64,000 nucleotides of DNA from Rhizophlyctis rosea (taxonomy: Eukaryota > Chytridiomycota > Chytridiomycetes > Rhizophlyctidales > Rhizophlyctidaceae): contig JADGJC010000172.1 of the NCBI GenBank assembly GCA_027596075.1, positions 2,918-66,917 of the forward strand, read 5' to 3'. The notes beneath the pieces are model-generated. The model was not told the origin of the DNA. It saw only the letters and a list, made by a program, of their open reading frames with translations, and made no database searches. A program made the translations under genes and the position numbers. This document shows positions 11,201-21,739 of the stretch, piece by piece; position 1 is the stretch's first letter; every line of letters begins with the position of its first letter.

Positions 11201-14200
11201 CCACCTTCCGCGCAACTCTTGCCCTGATCGGCGCAAACCGTTCGGGATGCTGCAGAGGCGTATGCAAAATCACCAAAAGAAGGTTGATGTACGCCTTCCA
11301 TGTTTCCGTCTCCAATTTGCCTCCCTCCTCCTTGTCCTGAACCAATCTCCCTCTGAACACTCCTCCCGCCGCGGCAGCAAACTTCACACCCGCCCGCAAA
11401 GCGGCAATCCACAATGTGGTCCACCTCTTATCGAACGGATCCCCCTTGACAAGACTACTCACAACCCAACAAAGACTCCTAATTCTCTCCTCACCAGCCT
11501 CCCCATCAATCAAAACTCCCTTCAAGAAGTGCCCGATACTTGCTTCCTCAACGACCGCCAAAACCGCAACCAACAAAACCCCAACCTCAATAAGCTCAAT
11601 CCCATGGCCCCCTCCACCACCGACCTCACTTCCAGTCGATGTCGAGCCCCTTTTCAAGCTCTTCCATCCAACCTCCCCAAACCCATCCCTAGCACCCCAA
11701 ACCTCGCCATAAACCCTACCGAGCGCAACAAGGACCCCACACAACGCATCTCCCATGCCCTTCCTCTCCTCCTCCGAACTCCCACCAACCACTTCCACAA
11801 TTTCCGCCAAAACATCGATACACAACCTCATATACTCCCGCCCCTTCCCAGCACCCCCACCTCCGCCAAAACTCCACCCCCCAAACCCTCCCAACTCCTC
11901 CCATTCACTCCTCAACGCCTCCCCACACCACCCAACAACCCTCCCAACAACCAACCCCCTAACCCCCCTCCCTTCTTCACACAAACAACTCCTCAAAATT
12001 CCCCTGACACAATTCACCCTCCCATTCTGCACACCCGCCTGCCCCTTCCTCACGCTCCCCACCAACCTCTCACAAATCTCCACCACCTCCCTCGCCGACA
12101 AAACTCTCACGAGCTCCGGTATTAAGCTCGGGAAATGCTGCAATATCAACTGCTGCGTCGCGATGAGATGTGCCGGGTGGGTTAGGGACAGGAGCTGGGT
12201 AAGCGAAGAGAAGAAGTCGTCGATCATGTGGAGGAGTTCGGGTGTTGGTTGTGAGTTCGCGAATGGGTCGGAGCGGACCGAAGCTGGAGAGGTCATTTGA
12301 GACCCGTGCGAGGAATGGGAATGGTGGCTGATACGGGAGGAGGCGTCGGAGAGGAGGTTCGATTGGATGGCGAACCGGAAGAGATAATGCCATACTCTGT
12401 TGTAAACGACAGCAATCAGTCAGTGAAATCACAAGTGAAGGGACTCGCCAAGGCCCAACCCCAAAGCCGTACAAAAACCAAGAGAACGCCAAAAAAAGGC
12501 AAACACTTACTTAACAGCACTCCTCAACTCCCTCCCCCCCTCATCCCTCCCCCCACCAACTCCCAAATCCCTCTCCGCCTCCTCCACAACACTCCCAACA
12601 AGCCCCCCCCACCCCGGGATAACCCCCCCCCCCCCCCGCCCCCGACCAAAACGAACCGCCCCCGTCGCACAAACCACCCCCCCAAGAGTGAAACAACCCG
12701 TAGNNNNNNNNNNGCCTCAACCCCTTCATAACCCCCCTCCACCCCGTCCGACTCCCAAACTTACTCTCACAGTACGCACTAACAACCCCACGATGATTCA
12801 CAAACCTCTTATCAACAACAACCCCCAAACAGACCACCAAACACCGGAAAACAGCATCATCAAACTGCCCCGACGAATTGTAATCCGAATCAAGGATCGA
12901 GAAAAGAGCGTCGAAAATCGCGGGGAGGAACTTGATGATTTCCGTTTCGGAAGTACTCATAAACTCCTCCAAGATCTTCTCCACACTTCCTTCCCTACCC
13001 CCCTTCCTGACATTCTCCCTCCAATGAACCAACCCCAACAAACCCCTCCCCTGCGTCAGCTTCGTACTACACAACCTCGTCCTAACCCCTAACGAATCCC
13101 CTCCTCCACCACCAGCCCCTCCACCGCCTCCACCAACCCCACCACCACTCCCACCACCCATAACTTTCAAAGCCTCCACAGCCCCATCAACATCCTTCGG
13201 CGCCAACCGCGCAGGAACCGCCAACTCCGGTCCAGGCGCAAAATTCAAATACACGTTCGGATGGGCACTCTTCCGATCAAACCGGTACAGATGCAACGTA
13301 TGCAACGCATCATGCAACACCGTGTGGTTGCCTCGTAACAGCGGCAAAAACCCAAACGCAAACGTCCCTTCCTTTTCCCCAACACTTCCATTCTCTCCAG
13401 CACCTCCTCCATTCCCATTACTCCCCCCACCACCCTCCCCACTCCCACTACTACTAACATGCCTCACCAAAAAGAACACATGCGCCCTTTCAAACACATT
13501 CGGGCTCAAATCAACCCGCACCGTCTCCCCCCACTTAGGCTGATTACTATGATAAACAACCCAACTCCTCACAACCCCCTCCCTCCCCCACCCACCACTA
13601 GCCCGACTAATACATCCCTTCACAAACTCCCCATTGCTCAACCTGACTTGCATAGAAACTTCGATATTCCTCGCACTCGTCTTATTCCCTTTCTTGATCC
13701 TCAAACTCTGCAACGGCGAGAAACTCAAGCTGGAGTGCGAGAAGTCCCCATTCGATAGCGTGATGTACATCGAGTTGCGCACCGTGTCGGGGATGATCAC
13801 GTCGCCGAAGCCGTTGCGTGGGGTTAGCGGGAGAGATTTCAGTAGCGGCGCATAGTACTGAATCACGTCCCCGGCATCACCATGGAAAAGCCGTACACGG
13901 ATCGTAATCGCCATACCCGTAGCGTCGTATCCACCCAACTTGTGCAAAATACTCTCATGCAACGTCCCGAACCCGGCCTCGCTCGTCGGGGTATAAACAG
14001 GAACAGAAAGCTCAAACACCGGTGGTGGAGTACGCGCTTCATGCTCCGACTCCGTGGGTCGATCTTTCAACACCTCGCTCAAACTCGCAGTACCCCATCC
14101 AAACGGTCTCCGCACCCTCAACGGCGTCCCATTAGAACCTCCATCTTTCGCCCCACCCCCTGACAAGGACGCAAAACTACTGGAACTCTCTCCTCTCACC

Positions 14201-16242
14201 AACCCCGGCCTACCTCCCTCTCCAACACCACTGCCTCCCATCCGCCCCACCCTAACGACCCTGACAACAACAAAAAGACTCTTCGCCTTCTCGCTCCCCA
14301 AATCCCTATGACTCAAATCCACAAAAAGCGTCTTCGTCTTTGGCTCCACACCAGCAGCTCCCGCCTTCCCATCCGCACCAAGCCCAACCGCCTGGCCCCT
14401 CCAATCAACACCCACCAAAAACTCCTCAGAAACCCACCGACTCTCCGCCATATTATATATCCCAAAATAACATTCAGCAATCTCATCACTGGGTATTCCA
14501 ATGCCCCCACTAGAAACATTCGTAATGGGCCCTCCACTCCACCCACCCATCTCAAACCACAAATGACTAAACTTCGTCGCAAGTTCCGACAAATCTCGTG
14601 TAGGCGTCAACGAAAGCGGCGTAACACCCGTCCCCGTCGGTCTTACAACCTTCCCACGCGGAGCCGGCGCTGTTCCTACCGTCCCGACCGCCCCACTCTC
14701 CAAACTAGCCTCCCTCTCCAAATTCCTCGCCACCAGATCCAAATGCCGCCTATAAAGCCCCACAACCCCAACATTCCTATCCGACAAAATCACCCCCCTC
14801 CCCAAATCCCTAACAACCATATCCAACCCCTGCATATGATTCCCAACCTCCATAATACTAATCAACCGCCTCCTCAAACTTCCCAACGCATCCGCACCAA
14901 CATCGCCACCAGCACCAACCTCCTCCCCACCAACAACCGTACTTCCATCTCCCGCACCAGCACTAGACGCAGAAATCCCAGCCACCAATTTCCGTCTCCC
15001 CCTCCAAAGCTCATCAAAGTACCTCTTGACCCTCCGGAACATCACGTAATCACGTTTCGCAAGGTATACTTTCATCATCCCGCCCCATTCGCGGAGATGG
15101 GCGGCGATGTCGTCTATTAGTGGGTCCTTGAGGCCTTCGGAGGTAGAGTGTGGGGGTGGGATGGGTGGTGGGAGGAGGTGGCGGTTGTGGAGGATAGTTG
15201 AGGTGCTGGAGAGGCGGTGTTGAGTTGTAGAGGGAGTGGAAAGGGGAGTTGAGGGAGTGGCAGGGGAAGTGACGCTGCGAGTTAACGGGGTTGGTTTCGG
15301 TTTTTTTTCCCCTGTATGGCCAGCGAGTCACCTCATTCAGTGTGTCGTGCGAGAGCAGCTAGGGCTTTTGGAAGACTTACCACCAACAAAATCACCCAAT
15401 CTCCCACCCTCCTTCTTCCACTCCAAATACTGCCTCGAGAAAATACAACTCGCGGGGAAGATTCCCAGCACTGGCTTATTCTCCTGCCCCGACGCGATAG
15501 GACCAGCAAAGACATAGCCGCGGAACCACCCGTTGGGGTTGATACCAACTTCTTCAGGCACGCCATCGCCATTGGGGTGTGCGGTGTCGTCGTATGGATT
15601 CGCGAGTTCCGAAACAGGGGAGTGGGATGGAAGGTATTCTTCTAGGAGATGTACGGTATCGCCCAGGTGTAAAGGGACCTGAAATTCTGCGTAGGATGTG
15701 TAGGATTGCGGCAGGGAGTATGCGGAGTATCGTGCTGTGGGAACGTTGTTCATTGTTAGCTTCATGCCCCCTTCAACCAATCGCAACCCATGTGCATACA
15801 CCCCCCCTGTTTTTTCCGCGCGCACACACACACACACAAACTCACCCGAGCTCCTGATGGAAGAAGTAGCACTCGTATGATCATCAAAAGTCGACAAAGC
15901 CCTCGACAACCGATGCGAATGCGAATGCGAATGATTATCACGAGACGAACTCAACCTCGTCGACGACGACGACGAAAGAGCATGCGGAGCGTGAGCACTG
16001 GCAGGATTCAAAAGGTTACCACTTCCCGTCGTGGGGGTGCTCGACGCCCTAACCGATGGCGTAACAGGCGAGAAAGAGGCTATTGCTATGCCATGAGTAA
16101 GTCGCGGCAAGGGTCGCCATGCGGGTGTTGTGGAAGATGTTGCTGCTGCTGTGGTAGTACCCGGGTTGGCGGAGGAAGAGTGTCTGGGTACGTCTGATAG
16201 TGATGGGGAGAGGGACTCCGATATGGAAGGAGAAGGTGACAT
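8273..16242 (-). CDS. DOCK-family guanine nucleotide exchange factor (Dck1/DOCK180-like), split by assembly gap
   Basis: Six coding pieces (minus): 16242-15846, 15734-15381, 15311-12714, gap of 10 N, 12703-12511, 12396-9290, 9213-8273, about 2530 residues. The ATG at 16242 is the first in frame. Domains: serine-rich N-terminus; SH3-like fold (FQVPLHLGDTVHLLEEY, WFRGYVF, GIFPASCI); a helical segment; DHR1/C2 domain (NSMYITLSNGDFS, NIEVSMQVRLSNG, VVYHSNQPKWGE), which in this family binds phosphoinositides; a long helical scaffold; and C-terminal DHR2 exchange domain (AYYRVVFLGNAWE, YFESNEV-like YYESNEVNLFTYSRP, ENAIKAVRSKSRQLYEFE, ELVGLFTRNFAKEI), followed by a Ser/Gly-rich tail. Known family role: activates Rac/Cdc42/Rho-type GTPases with ELMO partners to control actin and polarity. 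Exon phases agree at every join except across the gap, whose true length is unknown. Confidence 0.93.
12704..12713. other. Assembly gap (10 N) inside DOCK coding sequence
   Basis: The reading frame entering the gap (ending WRGVMKGLR) and the frame that correctly continues to the next exon (VVEEAERDLG, ELRSAVKVWHYLF) differ if exactly 10 bases are missing. The N run is therefore a placeholder. A G15 run on the coding strand (12613-12627) lies within 100 bp and may explain failed sequencing. Confidence 0.95.
15735..15845 (-). other. DOCK intron 1 with CA/GT microsatellite, stop-free and a multiple of three
   Basis: GTGAGT..CCCACAG, 111 bp, contains a (GT) run on the coding strand and no in-frame stop. 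Retention would insert 37 residues without breaking the frame. Confidence 0.75.
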
Positions 16243-16735
16243 TGTTGCGTTTGTGTCAGCTGGTCGGGGGCGGGTGGATGATCTGAAGGTGAGCACCTTT
16301 CCAGCGCTAAATATGACCAGCTAGTGCCCTATGAAGAGCCGCTAAGGACACGTAGATACGGTACTATTTAATGATAGGGGTACTCCTACATAGACCCCCT
16401 CACACAACACAAATATTGGGGATGAGCTTGAATATGCATACCACGGCGCGCCACACTCGGCAGCCCGTAAACAACGTCAGTGATTGGGTGATACCAGTAT
16501 GCCGGCAGGACCTCACAAGATGCCCAGCTTATACACGACAACTATTGACCACGGTGACAGGGGTATAGCTATGGGGGGTGGTGTGAAGTATCACCTGGTT
16601 ATGTTCTATGTAGGAGTGACACCTACCACGATGCTCGTGAGTGTGCACTATGCAGTCAACCCACCTGGCAGGAGAAGGCAGCAGCAGCAGCATTGCACTG
16701 CGATTGCACTGCAGCACCCTTCTACCCTTCTCATC
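16243..16735. other. Intergenic stretch upstream of DOCK
   Basis: Presumed promoter of the minus-strand DOCK gene. A short CAG-rich tract (16679-16692) borders the MITE-like element. No other feature seen. Confidence 0.5.
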
Positions 16736-17168
16736 TAGTGCGCGCAACGGCTCAGCTTGGCTCGGCTTTCTGTCCAGCCGGATGGCAATCCGGAACATTC
16801 AAGCCAAAGCCGGTCAAAGCCACGTCATTTCAAGCCGAAGCGGACTGGCTGCGCACCCAGCCGAAGCCAGCTGAAAAACTGGCTGACTAAGCAGAAACTT
16901 CCAAAATAGGTTAAAGTAGCCCACTCAGCTTGGCAGAGTAAACGTCATATGCCCCAAAGGAGTAATTTTTTGGAGAGGCTTGGACAACTGACTGACTGTG
17001 CCACGTGAAATGGCTGAAACGGCCGCCTGGCAGTCAAGCCAAAGCCGTGGTGCTTTTGGGATTCTGACAGCCGAAGCCAGCCGTTTGGATTGGAGCAAGA
17101 GCCATAGCCGACAAAAACCGGCTGGCTCTGCTGGCTGGACCGGCTCGGCTGGCTGTTTGCGCGCACTA
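16736..17168. mobile_element. MITE-like non-autonomous DNA transposon, 433 bp
   Basis: Ends are perfect 12-bp inverted repeats: TAGTGCGCGCAA at 16736-16747 and TTGCGCGCACTA at 17157-17168. The outer TA on each side would fit a TA target duplication as in Tc1/mariner elements. Inside, both arms are filled with degenerate copies of GCCGAAGCCAGC and its complement (CCGGCTGGCTCTGCTGGCTGG on the right, TTGGCTCGGC on the left), so the element could fold into a long imperfect hairpin. It has no coding capacity. Confidence 0.7.
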
Positions 17169-17389
17169 TTAGTGGCCCAAATGTTTGTGTAACATATATC
17201 CATTCTATTGGCTGGTGGGCGGGGCATCCTGGTGTAACATACACTTGGACATTGGGTGGTAGTATGGTACCACTGTACTGACTGTACCAGCATGCTACCC
17301 TGGTATGTAAAACCCTTTGAGCAAGAGGGGTCTCCCTTCTATCTCCCCTACCCCACCTTTCCCACGCTCTTCAATCCCATCACATCCCT

Positions 17390-18804
17390 TTGCCCCCATC
17401 TAAATCGTACTCACAGAACGCGCACCACCCGCCACCACCACCATTGATCAAACCTCTCCCAAACGAACTCTTCCGCGACATCGCGCGGGTATGCCACCCT
17501 CTCACCGCCCAACGTTTACGAAACTGCAATAAAACTACTCGACAAGTCGTCTCGAAGGACGACTTGGTCTGGGCAGAGGCCGGCTGGAGGTGGGTTTCAC
17601 CTTCCTTTGCTGCTGAAGGACTGCTCGGCCGACCTCCCACGATGGTCCAAGGGGAACGCGCGGCCATTGCCGAACGATCATATCTGCTTTGGAGTAGAAG
17701 ATTCCAAGAGTGCGCGAGGGAGAGGGGGAGGGGAGGGAGGGGCAGGGGAGAGGAGGGAGGGAGAGTGAGGGGGGAAGGGAGGAGAGGGGAGGGAGGGGAA
17801 GCGGGGAAGGGGGGGAAGGGGGGAGAAGGAGGGGAGGGGAGGGGAAGGAAGGAAGGGGGGGAGGGGGGAAGGGGGGAAGGGGGGAGGCGGGGGAGGGGTG
17901 TTTGGTCTGTCGTGCCATCCCAAGGCTGGCAAGCTCAAAACCTGACTGCGTACAGATAGAAATACTATGAGCAGAAAATGCTAACCTGTCGTCCTCCTTC
18001 CTCATGGCAGGCACTTCGTTCTTGGCTTCGACAACTGCTTCGACTGGGTCGTCCGCCATCAGCACAAGCAAATCCTCCTTACTTACCTCCCAGACAACCC
18101 ATCCATAAAACACCTCTACCTCGCCGTCACCGAAGCATCCGCTAAGAACTACCGTACTTTCCTCCCATATCTCCTTCACCATGTTGCTCGCCTCCCAGAC
18201 CCAGTCCGAACCAACATCCTCACCTTCGGACTGCACCAAGCCGCTCCACGCGGCCACACAGATGCCGTTGCACTTCTACTCGTATCTGGAGCAACAGATG
18301 GAATCATCCCGCCCGCGCGCGAAACAGCCCTTGACCTTGCCGCCATGAAAGGCCACGGAGCAGTCGTAAAGCTCTTGACAGATTATTGTGCGTACGACCC
18401 CCCCCCTTCTTCGCGTGGCCATCTGCCACGCCACAATGTCCTTCATAATTGGACATCACAGCAACATATCCACCATCCAAATGCTGATTGACGCAGACGC
18501 CGACGCTGAGGAGGCATGTGGTCTTGCCATCGTGTACAACTTCCCGAACCTTGTGTCTCTCTTTCTGGAAGGCGGAGTGAATGTGCACGAGGAAAACGAC
18601 ATGATGCTGTGGATAGCGGCGAAGCGGAACCATGTGGAGATCATGAAGTTGTTGCTGGATGCTGGTGCGGATGTGACGGCGCGGTATGAGCAAATGTTGG
18701 GGTTGGCGCAGATGGAGGGGTATGAGGAGATTCTGGAGATTGCGCAGAGTGCTTACGATTCGGCAACGTCTGAATATGATGGAATCGCTCTTTTGTTTTC
18801 GTGA
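17390..18804 (+). CDS. F-box-like protein with ankyrin repeats
   Basis: Three exons, 17390-17709, 18011-18391, 18462-18804, give about 347 residues with matching phases. Near the N-terminus PLPNELFRDIARVCHPLTAQ resembles an F-box. The C-terminal two thirds show ankyrin-type helices (LHQAAPRGHTDAVALLLVSG, ALDLAAMKGHGAVVKLL, LWIAAKRNHVEIMKLLLDAG). In fungi such proteins often act as substrate receptors of SCF ubiquitin ligases; that role is inferred. The start is unresolved: the open frame begins with TTG at 17390, with no ATG before an upstream stop at 17318. An upstream exon joined at an acceptor such as 17418 (CTCACAG) is likely. Intron 1 (17710-18010) is dominated by a purine tract and has TGCTAAC before its acceptor. 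Confidence 0.72.
17713..17896 (+). repeat. Polypurine G/A tract inside intron 1
   Basis: About 180 bases are almost purely G and A, built from GGGGAGGG-like units with many runs of four or more G. The strand could form G-quadruplexes or triplex DNA. It lies wholly within the inferred 301-bp intron. Confidence 0.85.
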
Positions 18805-19559
18805 TCGTTGTAGAATGTTAGGAGCACATAGGATAGGTAGGAGTAGGTCTTCAAGGATGGATGTAGGCTAATTCAAGCAGGGAGTCGGAGACTCAATAGT
18901 AGTAATCAACCATTCCTTCTGCAAACATCCACACCATTGCGATGTGCAGTTCGTGATTCTGTTCGCATGAGAATGTCTGGTGAGGGTGAAGATCATCAAA
19001 GCGCACATTTCGCTTTTCTTTACATAATCTGCTCAGATACATCTCTGAGGGCTCCCCATGATCCCAAGACGCTGAACTTTACCAATCTGCTTCACGAATG
19101 AACAAGCTTCAACAATGCCTTCACCACACCACCCAGTCGCTGGCATTTCACTTGCCGCATCCGACATATTCTCACAGCATCTTGGTTCCGCTCTCACTCG
19201 ATTGGCCCCGACAACCTGGCCCGCCCAACAGACACACAAAGTCTTGCATCTACTGGTGCTCCCGTCTCCAAGTGCTTCCCATGCACCCTTCCGATGGACT
19301 GCCATTGTTATCCTCGTCTGCAACTGACAACCTCACCCTTGGCAATTGATGATCATCCGGCATTCGGGAGTGGACATATGCTGACTTACCCACTCAAATC
19401 CTCCTTTGCACCACCCTGTGTATCTTGGTCGACATAAGAATTGACATAGGTGAAATACTGAACCTAGGCACCTACGGAAGTGGTCATCACCTCCTTGCAT
19501 CCGATTGTTGTGACCGTTGCACCAGCATCAAGATGTAATATGAAAACCGCGCTATCTCC
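18805..19559. other. Intergenic stretch, no gene seen
   Basis: No open frame here has an ATG, splice support or family resemblance. The 19-mer AGTGGTCATCACCTCCTTG at 19479-19497 also occurs at 343-361. Confidence 0.4.
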
Positions 19560-21370
19560 CATTAGCACTAACGGAAAGGGATGATGTAATATGCCTCGAT
19601 ATGGGGATTTCGGGAATTGTGTATGGGCGCAAAAGGAACGGGGAAAATCTCGGTATGTCGACTCTTCATGTTATGCAGCTGCCGAAGTGGCCAGTGAGAG
19701 AATTTCTTCTCCGATGTACACTCACGGTCGACAATGAGTTCGATCGGTGATGCAGTATCGTTCCGGCAGTGATGTCCCGGCATGCAGGTGATTTGTGACA
19801 TTATGAACTCTTGAATTGTACGGCAGCTTTGACTTATTGGCACTATCATGTTGGGCCGATAAGTATCTTCATTGACACGCAATCGCCATGGAATCCGCAA
19901 GTGCAGTTTCATTGTTATTGTCGTTTCAACTGCGTATCGTATGTACGCATCTTGCCATCGGGTCATTGCAGGTGCGGAGAAAGGTGCGGGGGTTGACGTC
20001 GAACCCAACACCCACCCCATCGAGGCGGTCAATGTTCATGTGTTTGTATTTGCGCATTTCTTTGTGTCTCTACGGGCAATAATTCCCAAATTCCACGGAA
20101 CTCCCGCTTTTCCACGCAACTCCCGCTTTCGAAGTGCCACCTTCTCACATACTGGTCTTTCGGGAATGTCCGTCATTGCCATGCTTTGAATGAGTCGACT
20201 GCGGGCACTGGCATGTCATTTCTGTTGGTTCGCTTACTTGCGTGGCAGTGTAAAGATGCGGACCGCAACGGTCAAAAAATGCCGTTGCAACTTTGAAACT
20301 ACCCCAAAAGAAGCTTTCTGATGTCAAATGTCTTTTGAATTAGTGTTTGTGACATTGCACCCATTAGTCTGCCGACGGTCAGCCATGTATCACCACCCGA
20401 CACCCTCATCCTCTGCAAACCCTGTTTAATGAAATTTTGCCAGTGCCACCTACCTAAGACGGTTCCCGAGACTGCTGGGCGCCGACAATGACATCCGTAG
20501 GGTCTTCAAAATGCCAAGTGCGTTAGACGCACCCACGGTGCTCCGTCCGACTGAACCTGAGAGAAGTGATACAGATTGATCAATCCATTCCTGTTTTGTC
20601 ACGTGCAATGCATTCAGCTTGAGTGGCAGTGTAAACGAACAAGCGCTCTGAGGGGTACAACTTGAAGGACTCACGGCTGCAGGCATACAGGTGTTCACAT
20701 GGGTGGGCTGAGCGGACAATTGTAAACTTGGGCAGGCCACACCGCCCTCTTCGATACGGCATACTGATATCAATGCGCCAAACAAATTCGATGATATGAG
20801 ATAGGTTCCATGAATGAATGACATAACAAGTTTGACTGTGGTTTTTCTTTTGGTCAATGAGTGCCAATGTCATTGGAAACATTCCGCCATTTTACACGAA
20901 AACCAATCAGTTCGAGAAACGACCGACAAGTTGACCCATTCTGGTAGATCTGATTGGGCTGGGACTTTTCAGCCAGCCAACGTGAGGGAAAGTTTTTCGA
21001 TCGTCGGAAGGAGGCGCTCTACTTTGGTATGTGCAATGCACGCACGTTGGGTGGCAGTGTGATTCCGGGAAGCAGACTTCCAGAAATCGCCCATATCGCT
21101 GAACGTTATGGGGCAGGTTGATTTGCGATAATGACCAAAGGATATGGTAGTTATGGTAAAACCGATCCATGCCTTTGCCTTCTTTCGGCGTGAAATGATG
21201 CAACCACTCCACGGCACTGTTTAGTCCACTTGTAGAAAACGCTGTATGATGGGTTGCATCGGAAGAGTGAAGTACCGGAAACAGACTTTTGAGTTTCTGA
21301 CTTCCCAATCGATCAACAGGCGCATCAGTGTGTTTCCCACTCTCCGAAGCCTCCGAATTTTCGGTCAAAC
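19560..21370 (-). other. Degenerate cysteine-rich exon-like repeats
   Basis: On the minus strand several short stretches look alike: ITCMPGHHC near 19780 and VNTCMPAAV near 20700, the latter followed directly by a GTGAGT donor-like site. ACACTGCCAC recurs near 20245, 20625 and 21060, and in two cases is followed by a similar TGCATTGCAC. Spacing is roughly 400 bp. This suggests tandem copies of a small secreted cysteine-rich module with introns, now decayed or not resolved. I could not assemble a continuous gene. A tandem 19-bp repeat (TTCCACGGAACTCCCGCTT and a one-base variant) lies at about 20090-20127. Confidence 0.3.
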
Positions 21371-21656
21371 AAGCGGATCCTGCTTACCACATTCGGATCC
21401 GGAGGTGGATGGCAGTGGCAGACCGCCACTCTTTTCCTCGTATTCCACATGCCCATTCAGAGTTTCTCAAGAACACAGACAACCAGCCAGCTACCCCACC
21501 CCTCGCATTAACACTTCCTTCCGCGGCCGCGCACGCGTTTGACAGGTGAACACAAGGAGCTCCGACCATCGTCACCTCACACCATGGAACGCGGAAGGAG
21601 TTGATAAGACTGTACCAAAAATCTTAAAATTCCTCCACTGACGTCGGAGGGTTCAG

Positions 21657-21664
21657 ATATAAAT
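21657..21664 (+). promoter_or_regulatory. TATA-like box of the Kunitz gene
   Basis: ATATAAAT lies 76 bp before the chosen ATG at 21740, with a C/T-rich tract between, a typical distance for a highly expressed secreted-protein gene in fungi. Confidence 0.55.
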
Positions 21665-21739
21665 CCTCCTTCCCTTCTCTCGTTCCTTCATGTCGTGACC
21701 CTCATGCCCGTTGACATAACTCATCCAACCTGGTTGACT

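Noticed and set aside
11247..12125. 292-codon plus-strand open frame, Pro/Asn/Thr-rich
   Set aside because: Complement of G-rich DOCK coding sequence; the composition is a shadow effect.
12525..12560. In-frame stop before the DOCK intron donor
   Set aside because: Counting the G run as seven bases keeps the frame open through GRELRSAV into the next exon.
18384..18465. Frameshift at a C9 run in the ankyrin gene
   Set aside because: A 70-bp intron (18392-18461, GTACGA..ATCACAG) restores the ankyrin frame exactly, so no frameshift is needed.
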